Below, piece by piece: positions 10,396 through 18,830 of a stretch of 64,000 bases of DNA (positions within the stretch are counted from its first letter, which is position 1; every line of letters starts with the position of its first letter). The notes beneath the pieces were generated by a model. The model ran no database searches and was not told the DNA's origin. It saw only the letters and a program-made list of their open reading frames with translations. Source of the stretch: Janthinobacterium sp. SUN073 (GTDB lineage Bacteria > Pseudomonadota > Gammaproteobacteria > Burkholderiales > Burkholderiaceae_D); assembly GCF_030397665.1 (NCBI RefSeq), contig NZ_JAPUBT010000007.1, positions 124,001-188,000 of the forward strand, given 5' to 3'. Made by a program: the position numbers and the translations under genes.

Positions 10396-11067
10396 TCAGG
10401 CTGGCGCCAGTTCCTGGAAGTAATACGTGGCGCCGCCCAGATCGGCTGGCGCGTCATATTGCAGCACCTGCGTGCGGCGCAACGCCACGGGGGCGCTGAA
10501 GGCGGGGCCGTCGTAGACGAAGGTGTGGAATTCGCCGTTTTCGCCGCAGGCGTCGACACCGGGCGGCAGGTCGGCGAGGAAGGAAGCGTCGAACTCGCGC
10601 CCGCAAAACTCGCGTGGCAGGTGCTGGCCATTGATGCAGACGACGATGGCCTTGAAGCCGGCGGCGAGAAATTCGTCGACCAGCGCGCGCCGCGCTTCGC
10701 CCCACAGGGGCAGATGGGCCGTCAGGCCGGCCGCGGCGCAGACTTTTTCTTCCCAGTCGCGGTGCGGCTGCAGGTCGATGTCGCCAAACAGGGCGTGAGC
10801 TATGCCCTCGTCTTTCGCCGCGCGCAGCATGGCGATGAATTGTTCTTCGTAGCTGGCCCAGCTGGCGTGATAGCGCTGCAGGCGCGCCCCCAGGCTGGCT
10901 GCCTGTGCTTCGAGCAGCTCGGGCGGCACGCCGTGCGAGCGCGATTTGCGGCCATCTTCATCCATGGCCGTGATCAGCAGCGGCACGCGCATACCGGCGT
11001 TGCGTGCGCGCCACAGGGCCAGGCAGGAATCCTTGCCGCCGCTCCAGGAAATGAGGGCCGTCGTCAT
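10396..11067 (-). CDS. Dph6-like ATP-pyrophosphatase (adenine nucleotide alpha hydrolase)
   Basis: 223 residues. The N-terminal ATP-binding PP-loop SGGKDS is at residues 9-14, followed by a HUP-like domain with AMDEDGRKSRSHGVP and GDIDLQPHRDW. A C-terminal segment (FCGREFDASFLADLPPGVDACGENGEFHTFVYDGP) is diagnostic of the diphthine-ammonia-ligase superfamily. Bacteria lack diphthamide, so the natural substrate here is unknown; an amidation or thiolation using ATP is likely. Its ATG overlaps the TGA of the upstream acetyltransferase gene (ATGA at 11064-11067), so the two are translationally coupled. Confidence 0.85.
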   Translation of the reverse strand: MTTALISWSGGKDSCLALWRARNAGMRVPLLITAMDEDGRKSRSHGVPPELLEAQAASLGARLQRYHASWASYEEQFIAMLRAAKDEGIAHALFGDIDLQPHRDWEEKVCAAAGLTAHLPLWGEARRALVDEFLAAGFKAIVVCINGQHLPREFCGREFDASFLADLPPGVDACGENGEFHTFVYDGPAFSAPVALRRTQVLQYDAPADLGGATYYFQELAPA

Positions 11068-11534
11068 GCTGCCGTCTCCACCGCGCGCAGCATGTCGATG
11101 TGCTGTATGCCGTCTTCGTCGTAGGGGGCGCTGACGGTGACAAAACCGAACGACTGGTAGAAGCGCTCCAGATACTGCTGCGCACCGATGCGAATGGCGT
11201 GGCCAGGGTGCTGGCGTTCGGCGCGCGCGATGCCCTCAAGCAGCAGCTGCTTGCCGGCGCCCGTGCTGCGCGCCTCGGGCGCCGTCAGCACGCGGCCCAG
11301 CGACATTTCCACGTATTTGGCGCCCGGCGCCAGCACGCGCAGATACGCGGCCAGCCGGCGCTGGCCATCGACCGTTTGCCAGCCCAACAAGTGCATGGCT
11401 GGCTGGTCATGGCCATCGAGGTCCGGGTAAATACACTGCTGTTCGATGACGAACACGCGCTGGCGCAAGGCCAGCACTTGGTACAAATCATGGGGGCCGA
11501 GTTCGTCGAACGTGTTCCATTGCCAGCTGATCAT
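11064..11534 (-). CDS. elaA: GNAT family N-acetyltransferase, ElaA type
   Basis: 156 residues from ATG 11534, chosen because CGGAG precedes it and MISWQW is the typical ElaA start; the frame is open further upstream. It shows ElaA family features: LYQVLALRQRVFVIEQQCIYPDLDGHDQ near residues 18-45, LGRVLTAPEARSTGAGKQLLLEG carrying the acetyl-CoA-binding loop at about 85-105, and YLERFYQSFGFVTVSAPYDEDGIQHIDM at the end. The acetyl acceptor is unknown. It overlaps the Dph6-like gene by four bases, so the two form a small operon. Confidence 0.9.
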   Translation of the reverse strand: MISWQWNTFDELGPHDLYQVLALRQRVFVIEQQCIYPDLDGHDQPAMHLLGWQTVDGQRRLAAYLRVLAPGAKYVEMSLGRVLTAPEARSTGAGKQLLLEGIARAERQHPGHAIRIGAQQYLERFYQSFGFVTVSAPYDEDGIQHIDMLRAVETAA

Positions 11535-11584
11535 GCGTACTCCGGAAAAATCAGGAAAAGAGCGCCATTCTAAAGGTACACGTG

Positions 11585-11621
11585 AAAAAAAACCGCGCTG
11601 CCTACATGGCAGTGCGGTTTT
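11585..11621 (-). terminator. Rho-independent terminator of ohr
   Basis: AAAACCGCGCTGCC pairs with GGCAGTGCGGTTTT (one G-T pair) around TACAT. On the minus strand the stem is followed by eight T residues, fitting termination after ohr. Confidence 0.9.
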
Positions 11622-11655
11622 GATGGTGACGCGCAGCAACTGATGCCAGGTGCGC

Positions 11656-12081
11656 TCAGACGATCGTCAGGGTGACGTCGATGTTGCCGCGCGTGGCGTT
11701 CGAGTAAGGGCACACGATGTGGGCGGCGGCGACCAGCGCTTCGGCGGCGGCGCGCTCCATGCCCGGCAGCGAAATTTTCAGTTCCACTTCGATGCCGAAG
11801 CCCGTGTCGATGGCGCCGATGCCGACGTTGCCTTCGATGGACAGGTCTGCCGGCAAGGTGATCTTGTCGCGGCCGCCGACGAATTTCATGGCGCCGATGA
11901 AGCAGGCCGAGTAGCCGGCGGCGAACAGTTGTTCCGGATTGGTGCCCACGGCGCCATTGCCGCCCAGTTCTTTCGGCGTGGTCAGCTTGACATCCAGCAC
12001 ATTGTCGGACGACACGGCACGGCCTTCGCGGCCTCCGGTAGCGGTGGCTTGCGCGCGGTACAGGACTTGTTTGATCGACAT
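11656..12081 (-). CDS. ohr: organic hydroperoxide resistance protein Ohr
   Basis: 141 residues, the usual length, starting at ATG 12081 with AAAGGAA upstream. The two catalytic cysteines are at C60 (AAGYSACF) and C124 ([10 protein letters not shown]). The active-site arginine (R18) and glutamate (E50, NPEQLF) are in place. Ohr reduces organic hydroperoxides, using lipoylated proteins as electron donors. No ohrR gene lies next to it, but the upstream region has a strong promoter overlapped by a repeated motif that may be its operator. It is monocistronic with its own terminator. Confidence 0.96.
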   Translation of the reverse strand: MSIKQVLYRAQATATGGREGRAVSSDNVLDVKLTTPKELGGNGAVGTNPEQLFAAGYSACFIGAMKFVGGRDKITLPADLSIEGNVGIGAIDTGFGIEVELKISLPGMERAAAEALVAAAHIVCPYSNATRGNIDVTLTIV

Positions 12082-12101
12082 GATGATTTCCTTTAGATGG
12101 A

Positions 12102-12131
12102 TAAATAGTTGGCTACTAAATAGTGTGCTAC
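12102..12131. repeat. tandem 15-bp direct repeat in ohr leader
   Basis: TAAATAGTTGGCTAC (12102-12116) is followed directly by TAAATAGTGTGCTAC (12117-12131), with 13 of 15 bases equal. The same core, TAAATAGTGCGC, recurs in inverted orientation at 12207-12218 inside the ohr promoter. These are candidate regulator-binding repeats. Confidence 0.8.
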
Positions 12132-12196
12132 TTGTTTCATGGGCTAACGCCCCAGGATGCCCGTCTGCAGAAGCGCTTGCCGGCGTCCATGTACAC

Positions 12197-12225
12197 AATA
12201 TATATCGCGCACTATTTAATTGCAA
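12197..12225 (-). promoter_or_regulatory. sigma-70 promoter of ohr with overlapping operator-like motif
   Basis: On the minus strand TTGCAA (12225-12220), a 17-base spacer and TATATT (12202-12197) form a near-consensus promoter. TAAATAGTGCGC (12218-12207) fills most of the spacer and repeats the motif found twice in the leader. Placement in the spacer fits repression by an OhrR/MarR-type protein; the identity of the repressor is an inference. Confidence 0.75.
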
Positions 12226-12366
12226 GCGATTTTAATTTCAGGCGATGCAGATTTGTGCTTTATTTTGATGCCTTTGTCGCCAGTATTGCCCTTCCATCGC
12301 ATAATGGCCACCGTCGCCGGGGGCGATGGTTATGCTGGGCCCACTTCACACCCCAAGGAAAAAATC

Positions 12367-13632
12367 ATGACTAGCCTCTTCTTTATCCTGCGCATCACCT
12401 TGGCCACGATGCTCACCTACATCATCGCCACGGCGATCCTGGTGGAGAATTTCCTGCGCTATATCTTCGGGCATACGGAAGGCTTCTTTGTCAGCATCGG
12501 CGCACTGCTGGCCGGCGCCGTCATCACGAATGCGTTTTCGCACGTGCGCCGCGTGCGCCTGATCGCCGGCGCCGTCAACCCCGGCACCCTGTCGAGCCGC
12601 CAGCGGCGCCAGATCGAGATCCCGTTCGAGGCGGGTGAGGCGTTCGACATGATCGACGCGGCCATCCGCGAATTGCCGGGCAGCGAAGTGGTCGAAAGCG
12701 CGCGCGACAGCTTGCAGGTGCAGGCCCGCGTGCGCCGCGCCGCGCCGTACACGCACACGGGCTTGCCCCGCATGCGCTTGCTGGGTTTCCTGGAGCCGCG
12801 GCCGAACCAGATCCTCGCCACCGTCACGCCGAATGGCGAGGCGGGCAGCGTGACGCTGATCTGCGAGCCGGCGCGCAATGCCTGGACCGACTGGTTCCTC
12901 GTCGACCATGGCAGCAACCTGGAAAACGCGGAAGCGGTGACGCGGGCGATGACGCGCCGGGTGGCGCAGCGCCGGCGCGGCGAGCAGGCCGAAGCGCGCC
13001 AGACGGTGACGGAAAAGGAACTCACGGTGGCCAAGCTGAGCCTGCTGCACGCGCAGGTCGAGCCGCACTTCCTGTACAACACGCTGGCCAGCGCGCAGCT
13101 GCTCACGCGCAGCGACCCCGTGCGCGCCGACGAGATGCTGGGCAACCTGATTCTGTATTTGCGCCACTCGCTGCCGCGCACGGAGCAAGCCATGTCGACC
13201 CTGGGCACGGAGCTGGAACGGGCGCGTGCCTACCTCGATATTTTGAAAATCCGCATGGGCGCGCGCCTGAACCTGCAGATTGAGGTGCCGCAATACCTGC
13301 GCCAGGCGGAGCTGCCGCCGATGATGCTGCAAACCCTGGTGGAAAACGCCATCAAGCATGGCCTGGAGCCGAAGAGCGGCGGCGGCACCATCTGGATCAT
13401 GGCGCGCAGCGGTGACGGCACGGTGATCGTCACGGTGGCCGACGACGGCAAGGGTTTCAGCGACGACGGCGCCGGTACGGGCATCGGCTTGCGCAATGTG
13501 CGCGAACGCCTGCGCCTGACCTATGGCAATACCGCCGCGTTTGCCATTGTCGCCAATTTCCCCGATGGCGTGACGGCCACCATCACGGTGCCGGACAGTA
13601 CGGCGCAAGGAGTGTCGTATGCATCCGCCTGA
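12367..13632 (+). CDS. LytS-type sensor histidine kinase
   Basis: 421 residues from ATG 12367, with AAGGA upstream. Two N-terminal membrane helices (about 4-28 and 40-58) are joined by a short loop. An unassigned cytoplasmic segment (about 80-200), a coiled stretch (about 195-225), the His_kinase domain with H234 in VEPHFLYNTL, and a HATPase domain (NAIKHGLE, DDGKGFS, GIGLRNVRERL) follow. With almost no periplasmic part, it may sense membrane or cytoplasmic cues. It overlaps the following regulator gene by 14 bases and is surely its partner. Confidence 0.92.
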   Translation: MTSLFFILRITLATMLTYIIATAILVENFLRYIFGHTEGFFVSIGALLAGAVITNAFSHVRRVRLIAGAVNPGTLSSRQRRQIEIPFEAGEAFDMIDAAIRELPGSEVVESARDSLQVQARVRRAAPYTHTGLPRMRLLGFLEPRPNQILATVTPNGEAGSVTLICEPARNAWTDWFLVDHGSNLENAEAVTRAMTRRVAQRRRGEQAEARQTVTEKELTVAKLSLLHAQVEPHFLYNTLASAQLLTRSDPVRADEMLGNLILYLRHSLPRTEQAMSTLGTELERARAYLDILKIRMGARLNLQIEVPQYLRQAELPPMMLQTLVENAIKHGLEPKSGGGTIWIMARSGDGTVIVTVADDGKGFSDDGAGTGIGLRNVRERLRLTYGNTAAFAIVANFPDGVTATITVPDSTAQGVSYASA

Positions 13633-14401
13633 GATGACCTGCGTCATCGCCGAAGATGAAACCCTGCTGCGCGATGCGCTGGTGGCCTTGCTGGCCGAAG
13701 AGTGGCCGGCACTGCGCATCGTTGCCGCCTGCGACGACGGCGGCACGGCGCTCGACGCCATCGCCACCCTGCGACCCGACGTTGCCTTCCTGGATATCCG
13801 CATGCCGGGTTTGACGGGGCTGGAAGTGGCGGCTGGCGCGCTCGAAGCCAGTCCCGCCACCCAGGTGGTGTTCGTCACCGCCTACGACCAGTACGCGATC
13901 GATGCCTTCGACAAGGGCGCCGTCGATTACTTATTGAAACCCATCGCCCGTGAGCGCCTGCAAGCGACCTTGCAGCGCCTGCAGGTGCGGGCCGGCAAGG
14001 CCCAGGCGGGCGACGGCGCGCTGGCCGGCCTGCTGCAGCAATTGAGCCGCGCCTTGCCGGCGGCGGCCAAGTCGCCGCCGCTGGTGTGGCTGACGGCCAG
14101 CAGCGGCAAGGACACGCGCCTGATCATGGTGGAAGATATCGCCTATTTTCAGTCCGACACCAAGTACACGGCCGTCATGACGGCGGACGGCGAGGCGCTG
14201 CTGCGCAAGCCGATACGCGAACTGCTCGACGTGCTCGATCCGGCGATTTTCAAGCAGATTCACCGCTCCACCATCGTCAACATGAAGATGGTGGCGGCGG
14301 TCACGCGCGACGAGGTGGGACGCGGTGTATTGCGTCTGAAAACGCGGCCGGAAACCCTGGCCGTGAGCCAGCCGTTCATGGCCTTGTTCCGGAATATGTA
14401 G
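13619..14401 (+). CDS. LytTR-type response regulator
   Basis: 260 residues: receiver domain (1-120) with acidic pocket E12/D13, phospho-acceptor D59 (AFLDIRMPG) and K108 (DYLLKPI); a linker rich in Ala and Gln; and a LytTR DNA-binding domain (about 155-258) with IAYFQSDTKYT and IHRSTIVNMKMV. It is phosphorylated by the kinase encoded just upstream and should bind paired LytTR repeats in target promoters. The start overlaps the kinase gene by 14 bases. Targets are not evident in the window. Confidence 0.93.
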   Translation: MHPPEMTCVIAEDETLLRDALVALLAEEWPALRIVAACDDGGTALDAIATLRPDVAFLDIRMPGLTGLEVAAGALEASPATQVVFVTAYDQYAIDAFDKGAVDYLLKPIARERLQATLQRLQVRAGKAQAGDGALAGLLQQLSRALPAAAKSPPLVWLTASSGKDTRLIMVEDIAYFQSDTKYTAVMTADGEALLRKPIRELLDVLDPAIFKQIHRSTIVNMKMVAAVTRDEVGRGVLRLKTRPETLAVSQPFMALFRNM

Positions 14402-14414
14402 CGATGCTAAAGCC

Positions 14415-14478
14415 GGGGTCAGACCCTCAACACCGCTAACGCCAGGCTCACCGTCAACGTGGACGGGGGTCTGACCCC
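14415..14478. repeat. GGGGTCAGACCC inverted repeat (copy 1 of 3)
   Basis: GGGGTCAGACCC (14415-14426) and its exact complement (14467-14478) are separated by 40 bases that contain a smaller CCGTC/GACGG hairpin. It sits between the convergent response-regulator and deacetylase genes and may end transcription in both directions. Two related copies lie at 18770 and 38761. Confidence 0.85.
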
Positions 14479-14482
14479 AGAA

Positions 14483-15526
14483 TTACTCTGCGGTTTCAAA
14501 CCCTTCGAGCACATTCACCACATTGATGCCCAGTTCCTTCACCGCATAGCCCCCTTCGAGGATGAAGGCGGTGGGCAGGTTCAGATGGGCAAGGCGTTCA
14601 CCCACGCGCAGGTAGTCGCCGCTTTGCAGGGCGAAGTGCGACAGCGGGTCGCCGACGAAGGTGTCGACACCGAGCGACACCACCAGTGCGTCGGGCGCGT
14701 ACATCTTGATGCGCAGGCAAGCAGTTTCCAGCGCGGCGAACCAGCTGGCCGTGGTGCTGCCGGCAGGCAGCGGCAGGTTGACGTTGTAGCCAAGCCCCGC
14801 ACCGCTGCCCGTTTCATCGGCGTGGCCCAGGTAAAACGGGTATTCGCTGCGCGGATCGGCGTGGACAGAGGCGAACAGCACGTCGTTGCGCGCATAGAAA
14901 ATGCTCTGCGTGCCGTTGCCGTGGTGGTAATCGATGTCGAGGATGGCGACCTTGCTGGCGCCGTCGTCGAGCAGGTGCTGCGCGGCCAGGGCCGCGTTGT
15001 TCAGAAAGCAGTAACCGCCAAAGAAATCGCTGCCCGCATGGTGGCCCGGCGGGCGCGTCAGGGCGAACGTGGCCCGTTCTCCCAGGCGCAGCGCGTGCGC
15101 CGCGTTGACGGCGCAGTCGGCGCCCGTCTTGGCCGCCGTCCACGTGCCGGTCGTCAGCGGCGTGCCATTGTCCATCGAATACAGGCCCAGCTTGGCCGTG
15201 AAGTCGTCCGGTTCGATATCGCTGCGCAAGGTGCGCACGGGCCACACGGAGGGCAAGGCATCCTTGTTGGCATTGTCCGGGTCGAGCGCCAGCCAGTCGT
15301 GCCAGGCGTGGCGCAGGAAATGCAGGTAACGGGGCGTGTGGATACGTTCGAGCGACGTCAGCGGTACACCGTGCGGTGTGACGATGCGGCCCAGATTGCG
15401 CCGTCCCAGTTCGGCCACCACCATGTCGGCCCGTTCGGGCGTCTCGAAGCAGGGCACCATGGTGCCGCGAAACATTTCGAAGCGGCCCCGGTGCTGGCTA
15501 TGCAATTCATTGTAGAAGGTCAGCAT
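14483..15526 (-). CDS. histone-deacetylase family protein, acetylpolyamine amidohydrolase-like
   Basis: 347 residues from ATG 15526. The N-terminal loop (FEMFRGTMVPCFETPERA) is typical of acetylpolyamine amidohydrolases and differs from plain HDAC relatives. Catalytic motifs: RPPGHHAG with H162/H163, and DIDYHHGNG with zinc ligands D199 and H201; the third ligand is the Asp in VDTFVGDPL. The expected reaction is zinc-dependent deacetylation of acetylated polyamines or related amides in the cytoplasm. The gene starts 19 bases after gshA on the same strand, so they probably share a transcript. Exact substrate is uncertain. Confidence 0.88.
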   Translation of the reverse strand: MLTFYNELHSQHRGRFEMFRGTMVPCFETPERADMVVAELGRRNLGRIVTPHGVPLTSLERIHTPRYLHFLRHAWHDWLALDPDNANKDALPSVWPVRTLRSDIEPDDFTAKLGLYSMDNGTPLTTGTWTAAKTGADCAVNAAHALRLGERATFALTRPPGHHAGSDFFGGYCFLNNAALAAQHLLDDGASKVAILDIDYHHGNGTQSIFYARNDVLFASVHADPRSEYPFYLGHADETGSGAGLGYNVNLPLPAGSTTASWFAALETACLRIKMYAPDALVVSLGVDTFVGDPLSHFALQSGDYLRVGERLAHLNLPTAFILEGGYAVKELGINVVNVLEGFETAE

Positions 15527-15545
15527 TGGGGCGTTTTGTGCAAGG

Positions 15546-17147
15546 TCAGGTGTGCGAACACAGGGTGCTGGCGCGGTAGGCGGCGACGAAATCGTCGAAG
15601 CTGCCGGCGGGCGCCGCTTCCATGGCGTGCTGCTCGGCCAGCGAACTGGCGGCCATCTGGTCGAAATACGCGCTTTGTTCCGGTGTGGCCGGCTGCGCGC
15701 GGAAGTAGGCGGCGTGGCGTTCGCTCTGGCGCAGGCCGAAGGCGGCAAACGAGCCGCCATTGGCGCGCAGCTCGGCCAATACCTTGGCCGATGGCGTCGT
15801 GTCCGGGTCTGCCAGTTTGACGGCTTGCGCCGCCAGGCTGTCCGCGTGCTGCGTGCCGCCAATGCGCGCGTCGAGCAAGGCCGCCACGGGGGCGATGCGC
15901 GCCAGCAATTCTTCGCCCCAGGCCTGCAGGCTGATGTCTGCGCCGTCGCGGCGCAGGGTCAGGCCCGGCGTGCGGCCTTCCTTGACGGTGCGCGCGAAAT
16001 TGTGCGTGTAGCAGGCGCTTTGCTCGGCCGAGATGGGCGCACTGTCGTCGAGCGCGCAGAACAGCAAAAACGCATCGAGGAAGCGCCCCGTTTCCAGGCT
16101 GATACCGACCGGTTCGAACGGGTCGACATCCATGCAGCGCACTTCGATGTATTGCACGCCGCGCAGGCACAGGGCCTGGATGGGGCGCTCGCCCGTGCGG
16201 ATCACGCGCTTCGGGCGGATGGTCGAATAGTATTCATTTTCGATCTGCAGCACGTTGGTGGACAATTGAATCCACTCGCCATCTTTTTTCGTGCCCAGCG
16301 CCGCATACGGCGGATACGGGTCGTTGACGGCATGCGTGAGGGCGCTGACGTAGTCTTCCAGGCTGTTTTCGTGCGGGCGCAGGCCCGACTGGGCATCGTT
16401 CTGGTAGCCGAGGTCGCTCATGCGCAGGCTGGTGGCGTAGGGCAGGAACAGCGTGTCGTCGGACAAGGTGTCGAGCTTGTGCGCGCGGCCGCGCAGGAAA
16501 CCGGCCGACAGCGCCGGCGAGGCGCCGAACAGGTACATCAGCAGCCAGCTGTAGCGGCGGAAATTGCGGATCGTCGCCAGGTAGCTTTCCGACTGCACGT
16601 CTTTCGGCGAGGCAGCTGCCTGCGTCGGGCTGGCGCTGGTGTCCGGGTTGCTGGCGAGCACTTGCCACAGCTGTTCGTCGAGCGAATAGTTGTAGTGGAT
16701 GCCGGCGATGCATTGCATGGCCTTGCCGTAGCGCAAGGCCAGGCCGCGCCGATAGACGTGCTTGAGCATGCCCATGTTCGAGCTGCCGTAGTTGGCGATT
16801 TCGATGTCCGCTTCGGGCGGCAACTGGCAGGGCATCGACTGGCTCCACAGCAACTCGTCACCGAGGCGGCTGTAGGCATGGCGGTGCACGGTACCCAGCT
16901 TGTCGAGCGTGACGGCGATGTCGCTTTCAGCCGGGGTGATGAATTCGAGCAGCGCTTCGGCGTAGTCGGTGGTGATTTCAGGATGCGTCAGCGCCGAGCC
17001 CAGGGCGGCGGGGTGGGGCGTGGAAGCCAGATGGCCAGCAGGGTCGACGCGCAGGGTTTCACGCTCGATGCCGCGCAAGCCGCCCAGCAGCGCGCGGTTG
17101 GCATCTTCGGTCAGCAATGCCAGGCGGCGAGTCAACAGGTTGGGCAA
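15546..17147 (-). CDS. gshA: glutamate-cysteine ligase
   Basis: 533 residues from TTG 17147, preferred because AAGGA sits 8-9 bases upstream and the product begins [12 protein letters not shown], as in type 1 GshA (E. coli 518 aa); a longer frame reaches 17231. Motifs include [12 protein letters not shown] near residue 25, [18 protein letters not shown], and [20 protein letters not shown]. The enzyme joins glutamate and cysteine with ATP, the first step of glutathione synthesis. The deacetylase gene follows at 19 bases. The TTG start may lower expression. Confidence 0.95.
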   Translation of the reverse strand: MPNLLTRRLALLTEDANRALLGGLRGIERETLRVDPAGHLASTPHPAALGSALTHPEITTDYAEALLEFITPAESDIAVTLDKLGTVHRHAYSRLGDELLWSQSMPCQLPPEADIEIANYGSSNMGMLKHVYRRGLALRYGKAMQCIAGIHYNYSLDEQLWQVLASNPDTSASPTQAAASPKDVQSESYLATIRNFRRYSWLLMYLFGASPALSAGFLRGRAHKLDTLSDDTLFLPYATSLRMSDLGYQNDAQSGLRPHENSLEDYVSALTHAVNDPYPPYAALGTKKDGEWIQLSTNVLQIENEYYSTIRPKRVIRTGERPIQALCLRGVQYIEVRCMDVDPFEPVGISLETGRFLDAFLLFCALDDSAPISAEQSACYTHNFARTVKEGRTPGLTLRRDGADISLQAWGEELLARIAPVAALLDARIGGTQHADSLAAQAVKLADPDTTPSAKVLAELRANGGSFAAFGLRQSERHAAYFRAQPATPEQSAYFDQMAASSLAEQHAMEAAPAGSFDDFVAAYRASTLCSHT

Positions 17148-17361
17148 TTTGAGCTTCCTTTCTTGTGCAGCATATAAATAATTTGTGCTGAGATTAACCG
17201 AATTTTGGCAAATGCGTCGGCGCCGGCCCAAAAAACGCCGCGTCGCCAGCGTCCGCCCCGGGCAAGAGGGGCGGCGCTTCGGTCAGGAATTCGCTTGATA
17301 TTTTAACAAACTGCGGAGCATCTGGCGCGTTGCCGGATCAAGTCCCGCGCACGTGGATGGG

Positions 17362-18192
17362 TCAGCCCAGGCGGGCGCCGCTGACGCGCTCGATGCCGGC
17401 CAGGTCGCGCCAGCTTTGTACTTTGCTGTAGCCGGCATCGGCCAGCAAGCCGCGCACGGATGCCGCCTGGTCATAGCCGTGCTCCATCAGCAGCCAGGCG
17501 CCCGACGCCAGGTGGCGCGCGGCGCCAGCGACGATGGTGCGCAGGGCCGACAGGCCATCGGCGTGGTCGGTCAGCGCACCGGCCGGCTCGAAGCGCAAAT
17601 CGCCTTCTGCCAGGTGGCGGTCGCCGCTGGCGATGTAGGGGGGATTCGAGACGATCAGGTCGAATTTTTCCGTGCCCAGCGCTTCGAACCAGTCGCTGGC
17701 CATGAAGGTGATGTTGACGCCGTTGGCGCTGGCGTTGCGGCGCGCCACAGCCAGCGCCGTGCTGCTGACATCCAGGGCCGTGACCACGGCGTCGGGCCGC
17801 GTGTACGCCAGCGCGACGGCGATGGCGCCGCTGCCCGTGCCCATGTCGAGCACCCGTCCGCCGGGCGGCAGGCGCTCGAGCGCCAGTTCCACCAGCACTT
17901 CCGTGTCGGGGCGGGGAATCAGCACGGCGTCGTTGACTTCGAATGGCAAGCCGAAGAATTCGCGTTGGCCGACGATGTAGGCGATCGGCTCGCCTTGCAG
18001 GCGGCGCGCCAGCAAGCCGGACAGGCGTTCGGCTTCATCGGAAGTGAGCACGCGCTCCGATTGTGTGATCAGCGAGACGCGCGACAAGCCCAGCGCGTGG
18101 CCCAGCAGGATGCGGTTGTCGAGCGGGTCGAGCAGCGGACGAATTTGCAGGGCGCCGACAGTGCTGCCGGCGGGGATCAGTGTTTCTGGCAT
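17362..18192 (-). CDS. prmC: release factor glutamine methyltransferase PrmC
   Basis: 276 residues from ATG 18192. The N-terminal helical domain is followed by a Rossmann methyltransferase domain with the SAM-binding DMGTGSG (116-122) and catalytic NPPY (183-186). It methylates the glutamine of the GGQ motif in RF1 and RF2. It ends the minus-strand group hemA-prfA-dsbB-prmC and starts 11 bases after the dsbB stop, so the two are co-transcribed. In many proteobacteria prmC directly follows prfA; here dsbB and a repeat lie between. Confidence 0.96.
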   Translation of the reverse strand: MPETLIPAGSTVGALQIRPLLDPLDNRILLGHALGLSRVSLITQSERVLTSDEAERLSGLLARRLQGEPIAYIVGQREFFGLPFEVNDAVLIPRPDTEVLVELALERLPPGGRVLDMGTGSGAIAVALAYTRPDAVVTALDVSSTALAVARRNASANGVNITFMASDWFEALGTEKFDLIVSNPPYIASGDRHLAEGDLRFEPAGALTDHADGLSALRTIVAGAARHLASGAWLLMEHGYDQAASVRGLLADAGYSKVQSWRDLAGIERVSGARLG

Positions 18193-18203
18193 GGTACTTT
18201 CAA

Positions 18204-18674
18204 TTATTTCTGACGGCGCAGCAAGGTCCACAGCAGGCCGATGGCGAAGATGGCGAACCAGATGAACGCCCATTGCGGGATCGACAGGCCGAAAAACGGC
18301 TCGCCGGCGTTTTCGCAGGCGCCATACGATTCAAACATGAAGGGCATGAGTTCGGCCGTGAAGATCTTGTTCAGCGCCGTTTCCACCGGGTCGATGCCGC
18401 ACGAGAAGCCGGGGTGCGCCAGCACGTACAAATGCTTGGCGCCCACGCCCAGGCCGCCCAAGGCCGCCAATACACCGATGCCGGCGCCGATTTTCGGCCG
18501 GTTGGCGGCCGCGCCAGCCAGGCAGGCGATGCCGATGGCGAGGAACAGGTAGCGCTGGATCACGCACAGCGGGCACGGCGCCATGTTCATGGCATGCTGC
18601 AAATACATGGCCACGCCCAGCATCAGGAAACACAGGGCGGCGATCGACAGGAGGACGGTGCGTGAATTTTTCAT
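18204..18674 (-). CDS. dsbB: disulfide bond formation protein DsbB
   Basis: 156 residues from ATG 18674; an upstream in-frame ATG at 18722 would add 16 residues. Neither start has a clear ribosome binding site. Four membrane helices are visible. The first periplasmic loop has the quinone-linked pair C34-x-x-C37 (APCPLC), and the second has C92 and C120, which relay electrons from DsbA. R41 after the first pair (VIQR) is also conserved. It reoxidises DsbA using ubiquinone. Its place between prfA and prmC is unusual. Confidence 0.93.
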   Translation of the reverse strand: MKNSRTVLLSIAALCFLMLGVAMYLQHAMNMAPCPLCVIQRYLFLAIGIACLAGAAANRPKIGAGIGVLAALGGLGVGAKHLYVLAHPGFSCGIDPVETALNKIFTAELMPFMFESYGACENAGEPFFGLSIPQWAFIWFAIFAIGLLWTLLRRQK

Positions 18675-18769
18675 GGGCGACACGGTGAGGTGGATGGAAT
18701 CGAGCTGGTCATTTTCGCACAAGGCCGGTTTTTTATTGCTTAGCCGCTACTTAAACCCAAAGGCAGAAT

Positions 18770-18814
18770 CCGGGGTCGGACCCTCAGGGACTCGGCGTCC
18801 CCGTCCGACCCCGG
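18770..18814. repeat. GGGGTCGGACCC-type inverted repeat (copy 2 of 3)
   Basis: CCGGGGTCGGAC (18770-18781) pairs exactly with GTCCGACCCCGG (18803-18814) across a 21-base spacer that itself contains GGGA/TCCC. It lies 17 bases after the prfA stop and before dsbB, and so may separate or attenuate the two transcripts. Confidence 0.85.
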
Positions 18815-18830
18815 CCCTTGCGTGGGTTAC

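Noticed and set aside
14401..14482. Insertion-sequence end
   Set aside because: The repeat has no transposase and no target duplication; it recurs with varied spacers near other genes.
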